Source: a virus
DNA length: 33,370 bases
Virus record (IMG/VR): IMGVR_UViG_3300044822_000057
Location: 1-33,370 of that record
Reading direction: 5' to 3' (one strand)
Position numbers and translations under genes: made by a program. Positions 21,496 to 30,749 of the stretch are shown one piece after another. Under the pieces are notes generated by a model. The model did not search any database. It saw only the letters and a list, made by a program, of their open reading frames with translations, and was not told the DNA's origin. Position 1 is the first letter of the stretch; each line of letters begins with the position of its first letter.

Positions 21496-23187
21496 ATGGC
21501 AAAGCCAATCTCAATCGGGTTCACGTTCCAAACGCAGTCGGGTCCGATCCCGCTATCGGAACTGGACACGAACTTTTCGGCCGCGTACGCCGCGATCAAC
21601 GACTTCGGCACGTACTCGAACTATCTGGTCGACACGTCTGGCGCCGCGAACGTCGTCACGCTGACCACGCCGACGAACACGACGTTCAATTTGGTTGCCG
21701 GCGTCGGTGTACAGTTCAAACTGGCGAACACGACCACTTCGGCTTCCGTTACGGTCAACATCAATGGCACGGGTGCAGTCACTCTGCTGAACTCTGACGG
21801 ATCGGCACTTGTGTCGGGTCAGTTCGTTGCCGGGCAATTGGTGCCGATCATGTACAACGGCACTAACTATGTGGTCTTGAATCCGCAGCCGAGCAATTCC
21901 GGCGGCAGCTACACCGCGCTGTTCGCCTCGCCGCCGCCGATCGGCAGCACGACTCCGAACACGGGTGCGTTTACGACGTTAAGCGCGTCCAGCACCGTGT
22001 CGGGCGTGGGTTTCTCGAATTACCTCGCGAGCCCACCGTCTATCGGAGCTACGACTCCAGCCGCTGGCAAGTTCACGACACTACAAACCACTGGCAATGT
22101 CGTTATATCCGCTCCATCCAGCGGCGTTGCGCTCACCGTCAACGCCGCATCCGGACAGGCCGGGTTAGTGAATACAGGCTCGTCTACCATAGGGCAATCT
22201 CTGCAAGTGCAAGGGGCCGGAACCAGCGGGTTTACCGGTGCAGGCACCGAACTCTATAACACCGGCACCGCAGGTGCGATCCAGGCGTACAACCGCACGG
22301 GTGCCGCTTACTTGCCGATGAACGTCATCGGCAGCACGGTATCTCTACAGATTGGCGCCAACGCTGCGTTGGCTATAGACGCCAGCTCCAACACCAATGT
22401 CTATATCAACAGCAGCGCATTTTCCACATCTTACGGTGGTGTAGGCGGATTACGGATTAACAACCTGTATTTTCAAATGCAGTCTTCGATAGACTTTGGT
22501 TTGAATGGAACACTTGTTGCTCGATTGCGGGCCGACTACGGTGGCAACATCAACTACGTTGCCACAAGTACCGGGGCGCATACTTTTTATGTTGGTGGAG
22601 ATAACGGCACAGGAACAGTTTCCGCAGAAATAGCATCAAACGGCGGACTTTTTATGAACGGCGCTACTGGCGGCAGCCAGGGCGCTGGAACCATCAACGC
22701 CACCGGCCTTTACGTGAACGGTGTCGCCGTGGGTTCTGGTTCGACCACCGTCTACAAACCCGCGACCGCGACCGAAGGGCGTGCAAGCAGCACGACGCCG
22801 ACCAACAGCACGCAGTTGACGTACGCGATTACGGCGACCGGCACGTATCAGATCGAGTGCTTGGTGTTTTTTTACAATGTTTCCTCGCCAACGGCCGGCG
22901 TGAATTTCAACATCAATTATTCGGGAACTTTCACGGCCACGTCGTCACCGTTGCAAGAAAACAGCGCCATCAACAGCGTCAATGTGGCCTCGTCGGTCGG
23001 CAACGCGCTGTTCACCGATACAGGCGTTTCCAATTCGGCATCGACTCCATATGGTTTTCTCATCAAGGGATCTATCACCGTCACCGGCACGGGTACTTTG
23101 GCGATGGCTTTTGCGCAAAACAGCGCCAGCGTCAATCAGACGACGCTTGGTATCGGTAGTTACTTGAACGTGACGAAAGTGGCTTAA
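21496..23187 (+). CDS. tail fibre or tailspike protein
   Basis: 563 residues. The N-terminal region (SIGFTFQTQSGPIPLSELDT then NFSAAYAAIND) matches the virion-anchoring start seen in many tail fibres. Two copies of a short motif follow (FASPPPIGSTTPNTGAFTTL and LASPPSIGATTPAAGKFTTL). The middle is beta-rich (SGVALTVNAASGQAGLVNTG), and the C-terminus is a separate beta domain (FNINYSGTFTATSSPLQENS). It should bind the host receptor. From about 22080 to 22720 codon use is more AT-rich than on either side. Confidence 0.8.
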   Translation: MAKPISIGFTFQTQSGPIPLSELDTNFSAAYAAINDFGTYSNYLVDTSGAANVVTLTTPTNTTFNLVAGVGVQFKLANTTTSASVTVNINGTGAVTLLNSDGSALVSGQFVAGQLVPIMYNGTNYVVLNPQPSNSGGSYTALFASPPPIGSTTPNTGAFTTLSASSTVSGVGFSNYLASPPSIGATTPAAGKFTTLQTTGNVVISAPSSGVALTVNAASGQAGLVNTGSSTIGQSLQVQGAGTSGFTGAGTELYNTGTAGAIQAYNRTGAAYLPMNVIGSTVSLQIGANAALAIDASSNTNVYINSSAFSTSYGGVGGLRINNLYFQMQSSIDFGLNGTLVARLRADYGGNINYVATSTGAHTFYVGGDNGTGTVSAEIASNGGLFMNGATGGSQGAGTINATGLYVNGVAVGSGSTTVYKPATATEGRASSTTPTNSTQLTYAITATGTYQIECLVFFYNVSSPTAGVNFNINYSGTFTATSSPLQENSAINSVNVASSVGNALFTDTGVSNSASTPYGFLIKGSITVTGTGTLAMAFAQNSASVNQTTLGIGSYLNVTKVA

Positions 23188-23200
23188 TCTAAGGAAGGTC

Positions 23201-23443
23201 ATGAATGAAATTCAACCTTGGCATATCGTTTCAGTCATAGGAGCGATCACTGTGGGCTTGCTTAGTTGGGTAGGTAATAAGCAGATTGAGCGCATCGACA
23301 GGCTCGAAGAAGCGAAGGCGGACCGCGATCACGTCAAGGATCGCTTTGATGCCGTCATCAAGCGCCTGGACGATCAAGACACGCGCTCGAACATCCGCGA
23401 CCAGAAGATCGACCGCATTTTGGAAATCGTCGTGAGCAAGTGA
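23201..23443 (+). CDS. one-span membrane protein with coiled coil
   Basis: 80 residues. An AAGGAAGGTC ribosome site precedes ATG 23201. Residues 7-24 are a transmembrane helix (WHIVSVIGAITVGLLSWV), followed by a charged coiled coil (IERIDRLEEAKADRDHVKDR). The shape is that of small phage membrane proteins that serve as holin partners or virion membrane-associated proteins. It is far from the lysozyme, so a lysis role is uncertain. Confidence 0.65.
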   Translation: MNEIQPWHIVSVIGAITVGLLSWVGNKQIERIDRLEEAKADRDHVKDRFDAVIKRLDDQDTRSNIRDQKIDRILEIVVSK

Positions 23444-23456
23444 TGCCGAGAATGTG

Positions 23457-23804
23457 ATGCCGTCCTTGTTCTTGTACGCCAACACGCAGTTGAACGACAA
23501 AAATTCGCTTGACTGCTTCCTTCTCGCGCATGCCTTCCGCCATCAGAGCTACGCCTACGCTGCATCTTTGCAAGGCGTCTCGACCGGATCGTACAACTTC
23601 CAGACCTACCCGGACGACACGTGGTTTCAGAATCACGCGATGGCGCACTACAATTTGCAGTCGTTCGCCGCGCCAGATCAGACCATCGACTTAAACGTGC
23701 TCACGCAATACACATGGGACAACGAGGACGACTTTTACACGTGGATGCAAATGCACACGCTGATCCACACGCGCTTGGATGAGGGACTGGAGATATTCGA
23801 TTGA
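23457..23804 (+). CDS. hypothetical protein, His/Trp/Tyr-rich
   Basis: 115 residues from ATG 23457 (a GTG one codon earlier is possible). It is unusually aromatic and histidine-rich: LAHAFRHQSYAYAASL, TWFQNHAMAHYNLQSF and DDFYTWMQMHTLIHTRL. The H-x(n)-H spacing could hold a metal. It overlaps the next gene. No family recognised; the position suggests a minor virion protein. Confidence 0.6.
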   Translation: MPSLFLYANTQLNDKNSLDCFLLAHAFRHQSYAYAASLQGVSTGSYNFQTYPDDTWFQNHAMAHYNLQSFAAPDQTIDLNVLTQYTWDNEDDFYTWMQMHTLIHTRLDEGLEIFD

Positions 23805-24868
23805 GCGTTCCCGATCTAAAATTTCTGACCAACCAAGAGGAGCTGACGGCGGACACTCCGCTTCAGACGAGTCAAGCGTACGCCCGCTCCGGCGGCGTGC
23901 AAGGTGGCCGAAGTACGGCGCAATTGACCGGCGCGGGACAAGAAGCAGAAGCGCAGCAGATCGACGCCAACCCGCAGTGGGCCGGCACGGCGCAGAATTT
24001 CAACACGCTGATGGATAACTACTTGGCGGCATCTGGCTACACGCCGCAGCAAATTCAGGCGCTCAAAACCACCTACACGCCGCAGGCAGAGCAACAATAC
24101 AATCAGTTGATTGAAGGTGCGACCAATTACGCCTCCAAGACGGTCGACAATCAAGTTTACGGCGAGAGCCTGTTCGACACTGTACTTGGCGACTTGGCGC
24201 TGACCGCCACGGTTGCGGGAGCCACTGCTGGTGTTGGCGCCACGCTCGCTCCCGAAATCGGTGCGGCCGGTTCCGTTTTGAGCGGCACGGCGGGTTCAGT
24301 TGCGAACGGCGCTGTGGCGGGCGCCGCTGGCGGCGCGCTCAATTCCGGGCTGACGGGCCAGAACGTCGGCACTGGTGTCCTTGAAGGCGCGGTCGGTGGC
24401 GGTTTGGGAGCGGCGGCCGCGCCGGCTGCTTCATCCCTATCCAACGCCACGGGATTAAGTTCGTCCGCCTCAATGGGTCTCGTCAAGGGCGCGATCGGCG
24501 CAGGCACAGGGGCTCTCGGAGCCGAACTGACCGGCGGCAACGTCGAGGAGTCGGCGCTTTCTAAGGGGGTGTCTGGGCTCGTTTCCGGAGGTCTGTCGGG
24601 CAGCGGTTTGCCGGGTGGCAATTTGGTTGCTGGTGCCATCGGCAACGAATTGGGAGGTTTGGCTGGCAGTACGTTAACATCACCGTCAGGGCAGAAGTCA
24701 CCGGCCACGGCGACCCAGGCCAATACGCCCGCGCTGGCGTCTTCGCTGCCGACGAGTGGCGCGCAAAGCATCTCTGCCGACGTGCTCGGCGGCCCGACCG
24801 TGGGCAGCAGCACGACGCCGCAGACGACCGCGCAACCGGGTGAGCCGCTGAGGAAATATTCGATATGA
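23801..24868 (+). CDS. Ala/Gly-rich internal virion (ejection) protein, putative
   Basis: 355 residues from TTG 23801, whose bases overlap the upstream stop. Residues 1-115 are soluble (SGYTPQQIQALKTTYTPQAE). Residues 125-290 are a long Gly/Ala-rich stretch of glycine-zipper type (LALTATVAGATAGVGATLAP, AVAGAAGGALNSGLTGQNVG), able to pack helices in a membrane. The end is Ser/Thr/Pro-rich. Podovirus ejection proteins that form a channel through the cell envelope have this composition. Function inferred from composition and position. Confidence 0.6.
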   Translation: MSVPDLKFLTNQEELTADTPLQTSQAYARSGGVQGGRSTAQLTGAGQEAEAQQIDANPQWAGTAQNFNTLMDNYLAASGYTPQQIQALKTTYTPQAEQQYNQLIEGATNYASKTVDNQVYGESLFDTVLGDLALTATVAGATAGVGATLAPEIGAAGSVLSGTAGSVANGAVAGAAGGALNSGLTGQNVGTGVLEGAVGGGLGAAAAPAASSLSNATGLSSSASMGLVKGAIGAGTGALGAELTGGNVEESALSKGVSGLVSGGLSGSGLPGGNLVAGAIGNELGGLAGSTLTSPSGQKSPATATQANTPALASSLPTSGAQSISADVLGGPTVGSSTTPQTTAQPGEPLRKYSI

Positions 24869-26166
24869 CGACACAGGACTCGAACACGATCGTTGCGCCT
24901 AGCGCGGTGCCGACTTCTACCTTGGCGCCTATTACGTCGGTGTCCGGTTCCACTGTCATGCCAACCGATTCCTCAAGCGCGGCGTTGACCGATCCCGCAA
25001 ACCAGGCGCTGACCGACACGAGCACGGGCACCGGGTCGTCGTTCTTGAGCAGCTTGGGCTCGTCTCTCGGTCTTGGCAGCGCGAGTCAGTTGGGGTCTAC
25101 CTTGGGCAGCTTGGCTCCGTACGCGGCGGTTGCCGGTATCGGCATTGCGCAAGCGAACGCGGGACAGGCTCAGGACCAGCAGTATGTGAGCCAGATGGAA
25201 AATTTGGCGCAGCCGAGCCTCACGGAAGCCGGCACGCTGACTAACGCTTACAACACCGGCACTTTGAGCACCGCCGATCAGAACGTCGTCAACACGGCGA
25301 CCACGCAAGGCAACGCGCTCATCAACTCGGCCAACAATTCGGGCCTCTCGCAGATTGCGCAGCAAGCGTTTCAGGATTACGCGAGCGGAACACTGTCGCC
25401 TGGCGATCAAGCGACCTTGGACGCGCAAGTGGCCGCGCAGAAACAGCAAGTCGCGCAGCAGCTCGCGAGCGCCGGTATCACCGACTCGACCATCTTGGCG
25501 GCTCAGAACCAGTCGATCGACAATAACGCGCTCATCACGAAGCAGCAATTGCTCAATCAGCAGTTCGCGACCGGCGATCAGGCATACGACCAGTACCTGA
25601 CCACGACTCAAGCCGGTCAGAGCCTCATTCTGCAAGGTCAGCAGTTCGCTTCCAGCCAGTTGCAGACGTACCTCTCGAACGCGATGGCCGAGACCAACAT
25701 CGGCGTCGGCGAGATGAATACGGCGATCACGACGGCGATGCAGACGGATGCAAACTACTCGGCGCAGGTGTCCCAGTTGCTGGGAACGTTGACCGCTGCG
25801 TACGCCAAAAGTCAAGCCAGCGGCAGCGGCGGCGGCCTTCTCGGCAGCGCCGCCAATGCGGCGAATGCGGCCACTTTAGGCAGTGGTAGTCTGCTTTCAA
25901 AACTCACGAACCCGACCACTAACACGGCGGCGACCAATGCGGCGGTCAATCCCGATCAGGTCGGCGTCGATCCCAACAACCCGGTCGACAGCAGTCAGTA
26001 TGCGATGAGCAACAACGCTGCCGATCAGTTGAGTTTGAATCAGGAGATGCAGCAGCAGGGCAACGACTTGGACCTGTCGACTTCGCTTGACAATCAATTG
26101 AGTGCGCCGCCGCTCGACGTGAGCAGCGACGACATTGATTTCGACTTAGACTTGGGTGGCGGATAA
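24865..26166 (+). CDS. Gln/Ala-rich internal virion protein, putative
   Basis: 433 residues coupled to its neighbours (ATGA before, TAATG after). An Ala/Gly segment (LGSLAPYAAVAGIGIAQANA) is followed by a long helical Gln-rich section (AAQKQQVAQQLASAGITDST, LITKQQLLNQQFATGDQAYD) and an acidic C-terminus rich in Asp (DVSSDDIDFDLDLGGG). Likely one of the proteins stored in the capsid and injected with DNA. Confidence 0.6.
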   Translation: MTTQDSNTIVAPSAVPTSTLAPITSVSGSTVMPTDSSSAALTDPANQALTDTSTGTGSSFLSSLGSSLGLGSASQLGSTLGSLAPYAAVAGIGIAQANAGQAQDQQYVSQMENLAQPSLTEAGTLTNAYNTGTLSTADQNVVNTATTQGNALINSANNSGLSQIAQQAFQDYASGTLSPGDQATLDAQVAAQKQQVAQQLASAGITDSTILAAQNQSIDNNALITKQQLLNQQFATGDQAYDQYLTTTQAGQSLILQGQQFASSQLQTYLSNAMAETNIGVGEMNTAITTAMQTDANYSAQVSQLLGTLTAAYAKSQASGSGGGLLGSAANAANAATLGSGSLLSKLTNPTTNTAATNAAVNPDQVGVDPNNPVDSSQYAMSNNAADQLSLNQEMQQQGNDLDLSTSLDNQLSAPPLDVSSDDIDFDLDLGGG

Positions 26167-27332
26167 TGACCGACATGCAAATCGATTCCACGCCGCCGGC
26201 CGCTGCCGGTTCCGACATTGACCCGGATCTGGCGTATGCGCTTAAGCGTCAAGCCGATGCGGTCGGGACACAACGCGAGGCCGAAGATCGATTCTCGTCC
26301 GATGTGGCAAATTTTGATCCCGCTGGCGCCGCTGGCCCTCAGCCGACGTTCAACGAGGAAGTGCCGAAGGATCATTTCGACGATTTGATGAAGCAAGCGC
26401 CGCTTTTGCTTGGGTTGGGCGCGATCGGCGGTGCGTTTGGCCGCGTTCACGGTATTGCCATGATCCAGTCGACGAACGCCATGATGAAAGGGCTGGTTCA
26501 GGGCAACGAGGACGGCTATCAGAAAGCGCGCGCCGACTACGACGCCAAGTACCAGCAGTTTCAGGAAAAGTCGCGGACTTGGAATGACGTGTATAAGGCT
26601 TACCTGAATGCCTACAAGGGACGCATCGATGCGGACCAGAAGGCGGTCGCAGCGGCCAATGCAGCGGTCGGCATCATCGACAAGGACGTGAACCTGACCA
26701 AAAAGGCGATCGGCGATCGGGTCAAACTGCAAGCGCAGATCGACAACATTCACTCCGAGATCACGCACCGTTCTGACCAAGACGTGGTTGCCGCGATGCG
26801 CGAACAGCGTCTTGCTCAGGCCGCCGCCTCCAAGCAGGCGAAGGACGCGGGCGCGAAAACAGCCAAAGAGAAAAAGCGCGACCAAGACTTGTCCGAAGCA
26901 GCGGTTCAAATCGACAAATTGATCGAACAGGTACAGCAGAATCCCACCATCGTGGGCGGCATGGGCTATGTGCGGCGCGCGGGCGAGGTCGGCGGCAATA
27001 TCTTGGGATTGAGCAACAACACAGCGGCGAACGATTTCCAGTCAAACATGGATGCACTGCTGTTGAAATTGCCGAAACTGCTCACCGATTCCAGCAAGAG
27101 CGCGGGCGACGAGCGCGCGCGCGTTGAGCAGATCGCCCGCGGACTGAAATTGGGATCTACGCCGCAGAACACGGTCAGTTCTTTGCAGCAGTTGAAGGAA
27201 CTGCTTGGTGCCGCGAAAGGCGGCTCGACAAACTCAGAGCAGGCTCCGATTGAAAAGACCGTCAATGGTGTCACTTACGTCAAGACCGGTCCAGGTCCGA
27301 CCGATTGGGCCGTGAAGGCAGGCAGTCCGTGA
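26166..27332 (+). CDS. helical internal virion protein, putative
   Basis: 388 residues. One hydrophobic stretch (APLLLGLGAIGGAFGRVHGI) near residue 78 is followed by a long charged helix (YQKARADYDAKYQQFQEKSR) and a Lys/Ala-rich segment (SKQAKDAGAKTAKEKKRDQD). It lies between the Gln-rich protein and the 879-residue protein, so the three form an ejection-protein set. Not assigned to a named family. Confidence 0.55.
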   Translation: MTDMQIDSTPPAAAGSDIDPDLAYALKRQADAVGTQREAEDRFSSDVANFDPAGAAGPQPTFNEEVPKDHFDDLMKQAPLLLGLGAIGGAFGRVHGIAMIQSTNAMMKGLVQGNEDGYQKARADYDAKYQQFQEKSRTWNDVYKAYLNAYKGRIDADQKAVAAANAAVGIIDKDVNLTKKAIGDRVKLQAQIDNIHSEITHRSDQDVVAAMREQRLAQAAASKQAKDAGAKTAKEKKRDQDLSEAAVQIDKLIEQVQQNPTIVGGMGYVRRAGEVGGNILGLSNNTAANDFQSNMDALLLKLPKLLTDSSKSAGDERARVEQIARGLKLGSTPQNTVSSLQQLKELLGAAKGGSTNSEQAPIEKTVNGVTYVKTGPGPTDWAVKAGSP

Positions 27333-29968
27333 ACACGGCGGTCACGGATCCAAAGATTCTCGAGGCGCTGAACGCGCCAGATCCGCCGCCGAAGCCCGGC
27401 GAGCGCGTCACGGACCCGAAAATCCTTGAGCAGTTGAACGCGCCGTCGCCCGGCGATGCGCCTCGAGGCGGCGAAAGCCACCCTTCTGGGATGCATCAAC
27501 CGCGCGATGCGTTGCCGTTCACCGATCAGGTCGCGCTGTCTCAGGCCGACAATATCGACGAGAAAGAACTGTACTTTCAGCACAAGTACGGCAAAGAAAA
27601 CGTCTCGCGCGAGTGGTCTGGCAAAGAGCAGGCGCTTATGGTACGCATGCCGTCTGGCGCCATATACCGGGTCGGCAACGACTCTGGTTTTGTCGCGCAG
27701 CTCGTCGGCGACAGCCCGAAATTGGCCGGAATGCTCGCTGGCGCGGGCTCCGGCGCTGAGGCCGGATCCGCCGGAGGTCCTTGGGGCGCGCTCTTGGGAG
27801 GCGTCGGCGGTGCGGCCATTGGCGCCATGGGCGGCAAGACGCTCATTGAAGGAAAGAAGGCGCTCGAAGGCAACTACGCCAAAACCCCGGAGCAATACGG
27901 CGAGGCACTGACCAGCACCGAGAAGGAAGGCGCGCTTGGCGAGGCCGGCGGCAAACTCTTGGGCGAGTCCGCCGCGCGTCTGGCTCAATTCCGCCTGCCA
28001 GCCTTCATTACGGGCGCTACCGACGAGTCGCGGGCGATGACCAAGGATGCATGGAAAGGCGGCGCGCGCCCGCCGTATGCGTCCATGGCGCCGAATGCAA
28101 TCAAACTGCGCCGCATTGAGGTCGATGCCGAAAAGCTCACCGGCAAGTACGAGGCGCAGGATCAGCGCAACATGGCCTTCGTCATCGACAACCTGAAAAA
28201 GACCCTGCGCGGTTCCGGCATGCCGCCCGCGTACGTCGACAAACTCGCCGATGAAGTGTCCGATCCGAGCTACGCTGCCTCGCATGAGGCGGTCGGCAAC
28301 GACCTAAAGGCGAGCGTTCAAGCGCACGTCGACGCCATGACGGCCTCGGTGACGCGCATGGCGGATTTGGCCGACAAGCACATCGACGCGCAGTTGAAGC
28401 CGGTGTTCGACGCGATCGACGCCAGCAAAGACGGCAACCTCGCGCAGCAGACTTCGGACGCGATCCTCGCTGCCCGCAAGCAGTTCGGCGAGCAGTTCTC
28501 GGCGCTTTATTCCAAGATCGACACCATGACCGGCGGCGCCAAAATCGTGCCCACCGATCAGGTCGCTTCTGTCGCGCGCGAGATCACGGCGCAATTGCCG
28601 AAGACCAGCGTGCAGGCGATCGTCAAGGAAATGTCGACGCTCGCAAAAAAGCCGGTTAAGCCGGAAGACGCGGTGCTTCTGAAAGAGTTCGGCATTGAAC
28701 TTCCTGAAGACGGGAAGTTGACGCTCGCGCAGGCGCAGCGCATCCGCACCGTGCTGAAGGACAAGGCGTACGTCAATAACCTGACGCCCGGCTACGCCAA
28801 GCACGACTTCGGCCGGCTGGCCGATGCCATGGACACCGCGATTCAATCGGCCGCCGAAGACCCCGCCGCGGGCGGCGCGGTTGAGATGTTGAATGCGGTC
28901 GATGCGGCGTACAAGAAAGGTCTCGCGAAGTTCAAGGACGCGGCGATCTCGCAGCTCGCCAAGGCGACGAAATCAGGGATGCCGCCGGATCCGGAGAAGA
29001 TCGTCTCGCTCATCGCGCAACCCGGCTACACCGCTCGAGCGAGCGGCATCCGTCAGATTGTCGGCGATGACGTGTGGCGGCAAGTGCAGGCCGTGCACAT
29101 GCAGCAGTACCTGCGGCGGTTCACGTCGATCGGCGCGGACGGTAAGCCGGCTCTCGACGGCATGAAGATGCTCAACAACCTGCGTGACAGCGACAGCACC
29201 AAGATGCTGGCGCAGATTCATGGCGAAGACTCGGTGGCGAACTTGCGCGAAATCGCGAAAATGGTCGCCAGTCGCGAAGGGAAGTTGGACCCCGCGTTGC
29301 TCGCCAATCACTCGACTCGCGACATTCTCACGTCTATGCAAGAGCATCAGGCGCGGCTCGACGACTTCATGAAGCACAACGCGCTCGCGATCCTGGCCGA
29401 TCCCTCCAAAACGGGCGAGGAAGCGTATCAGTGGGTCGTGCGCCCTGGCGCGGAAGGAGAGGCGCGCACGATGGCGGTTGCGAAAACCTTCGGCATCAAC
29501 TCGCCGCAGATGAAGGGAGTTCAGCAAGCGGCGCTGGAAGAACTTGCGCGCAACGCCAACATCAACGCCATCAACAAGGTGGGCAACGGCGCGCTCGAAA
29601 ACGCGCTCTCTGCGTTCACTAAGAACCAGCAGGACTTGCTGTTTCCGGATGGCCTCGCGAGCGACATGCGGCAAATTTCCAAGGTCATCAAATTCATGTT
29701 CCCGTTCAAGAGCGGCGCGGCTTCCGATACCGCGATGGCGGGTATGTCGGCCGGCGCGGTACTGGAAAAGCCGCTCCGCGAGCGCCTGTACAAACAAGCG
29801 GTCGCCTCCGTCATGCGCTTCGTCGTGTTGCATCCGTCCGTCGCGCGCTGGGTCGTCACGGGACGCGAGCGCGACGAGTTCGTGTGGATGGTGCGTACGG
29901 CGGACCTTTTCCGCAAGATGGGCCAGTTGGGTGGCGCTGAAGCCGCGACGCCGAGCAACGATCAGTGA
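27329..29968 (+). CDS. large internal virion protein, 879 residues, putative
   Basis: The start is taken at GTG 27329, which overlaps the upstream TGA; a start 24 bases earlier is possible. The N-terminus has two copies of VTDPKILE(A/Q)LNAP (from about residue 5 and residue 29). A glycine-zipper stretch follows near residues 131-170 (GMLAGAGSGAEAGSAGGPWG), then about 600 residues of alpha-helix with little hydrophobicity, and a helical end (VIKFMFPFKSGAASD; FVVLHPSVARWVVTGRERDE). No lytic transglycosylase motif was seen. The best fit is the largest ejection protein of a podovirus. Confidence 0.6.
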   Translation: MNTAVTDPKILEALNAPDPPPKPGERVTDPKILEQLNAPSPGDAPRGGESHPSGMHQPRDALPFTDQVALSQADNIDEKELYFQHKYGKENVSREWSGKEQALMVRMPSGAIYRVGNDSGFVAQLVGDSPKLAGMLAGAGSGAEAGSAGGPWGALLGGVGGAAIGAMGGKTLIEGKKALEGNYAKTPEQYGEALTSTEKEGALGEAGGKLLGESAARLAQFRLPAFITGATDESRAMTKDAWKGGARPPYASMAPNAIKLRRIEVDAEKLTGKYEAQDQRNMAFVIDNLKKTLRGSGMPPAYVDKLADEVSDPSYAASHEAVGNDLKASVQAHVDAMTASVTRMADLADKHIDAQLKPVFDAIDASKDGNLAQQTSDAILAARKQFGEQFSALYSKIDTMTGGAKIVPTDQVASVAREITAQLPKTSVQAIVKEMSTLAKKPVKPEDAVLLKEFGIELPEDGKLTLAQAQRIRTVLKDKAYVNNLTPGYAKHDFGRLADAMDTAIQSAAEDPAAGGAVEMLNAVDAAYKKGLAKFKDAAISQLAKATKSGMPPDPEKIVSLIAQPGYTARASGIRQIVGDDVWRQVQAVHMQQYLRRFTSIGADGKPALDGMKMLNNLRDSDSTKMLAQIHGEDSVANLREIAKMVASREGKLDPALLANHSTRDILTSMQEHQARLDDFMKHNALAILADPSKTGEEAYQWVVRPGAEGEARTMAVAKTFGINSPQMKGVQQAALEELARNANINAINKVGNGALENALSAFTKNQQDLLFPDGLASDMRQISKVIKFMFPFKSGAASDTAMAGMSAGAVLEKPLRERLYKQAVASVMRFVVLHPSVARWVVTGRERDEFVWMVRTADLFRKMGQLGGAEAATPSNDQ

Positions 29969-30180
29969 CCAAACCCAAAGAAGGCGTCGATCCGGCGCTC
30001 GAAAAGGCCGTCAAGGACATGCTGAAAGCCTCGACCACATCCAGCGATTTTGAGCAGAAGGCCAAGGCCATTGAGATCGCGATGAAGTTCGAGGCGCTGA
30101 AACTGAAGGCCAAAGGCCCGCGGTTCGGCAAGGGGTTCGACAGTGACGAGGGGGGCGACGATGAAGGTGACGAATTTTGA
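29965..30180 (+). CDS. hypothetical protein, acidic tail
   Basis: 71 residues from GTG 29965, coupled to the large internal protein by GTGA. A helical basic body (KAKAIEIAMKFEALKLKAKG) ends in a strongly acidic tail (DSDEGGDDEGDEF). Small phage proteins with such a tail are often assembly chaperones or scaffolds; unproven here. It overlaps the next membrane protein gene by 20 bases. Confidence 0.55.
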   Translation: MTKPKEGVDPALEKAVKDMLKASTTSSDFEQKAKAIEIAMKFEALKLKAKGPRFGKGFDSDEGGDDEGDEF

Positions 30181-30415
30181 ACTGGCGCAGGCCGTTCATA
30201 TCGGGCTGACCATCCTAAGCCATAGAGTATTGACTTTACTGGCATTACTCATGACTTTCGGGTTATTCTCGTGGGCAATGATGCAGGGCACGGTCCTGCA
30301 CTTCGCGATGGCCGCTGCGTTCGGTGTGTGCATTTTTCTGCCGATCTTGTTCGGCAACATCAGGAAACCGGAGATTACTCATGGCGAAGCCGATGACGAT
30401 GAACGCGAAGCATGA
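30161..30415 (+). CDS. two-span membrane protein, possible holin
   Basis: 84 residues from ATG 30161, which has GAGGGGGGC upstream. Two transmembrane helices (LTLLALLMTFGLFSWAMM and FAMAAAFGVCIFLPILF) are joined by a short loop, with an acidic C-terminal tail (HGEADDDEREA). The size and topology fit a class II holin, and the lysozyme is about 700 bases downstream. A second candidate holin lies at 31562-31744, so the assignment is open. Confidence 0.55.
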   Translation: MKVTNFELAQAVHIGLTILSHRVLTLLALLMTFGLFSWAMMQGTVLHFAMAAAFGVCIFLPILFGNIRKPEITHGEADDDEREA

Positions 30416-30746
30416 CCCTTACCCGGAAGTCACGGGCGGCGACAAGGAGGCGCTGCGCATCAGCACGACCTCGACCTTGCGCAAGCGCACGCCGACGAAT
30501 TTGAACACGGCGGCGAAGGTTCCCAATTTCGTGTTCGATCACAGCCGGCAGGTTCCGGTGTGGCCCAACGGCAAGCCCGACGCGCTGATCGAATCGACGC
30601 ACGCGACCCGCAGCAATGACAACTACGACACCATGAATCGCAGCGGCCGACCGTTCGCGCTCGGTGTCGATGTCGGCGGCTCGCCCGACGATCCAAGTAA
30701 CCCGTACCGGCCGTCGAAGCGCGTCAAGATCATCAGGGACGTGTAA
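30381..30746 (+). CDS. hypothetical protein
   Basis: 121 residues from ATG 30381 with CCGGAG upstream, overlapping the membrane protein gene by 35 bases. It is basic and polar (LRISTTSTLRKRTPTNLNTA) with a conserved-looking centre (SRQVPVWPNGKPDALIESTH) and a Pro/Arg-rich end. Not recognised; possibly a minor virion protein. Confidence 0.55.
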   Translation: MAKPMTMNAKHDPYPEVTGGDKEALRISTTSTLRKRTPTNLNTAAKVPNFVFDHSRQVPVWPNGKPDALIESTHATRSNDNYDTMNRSGRPFALGVDVGGSPDDPSNPYRPSKRVKIIRDV

Positions 30747-30749
30747 GTC

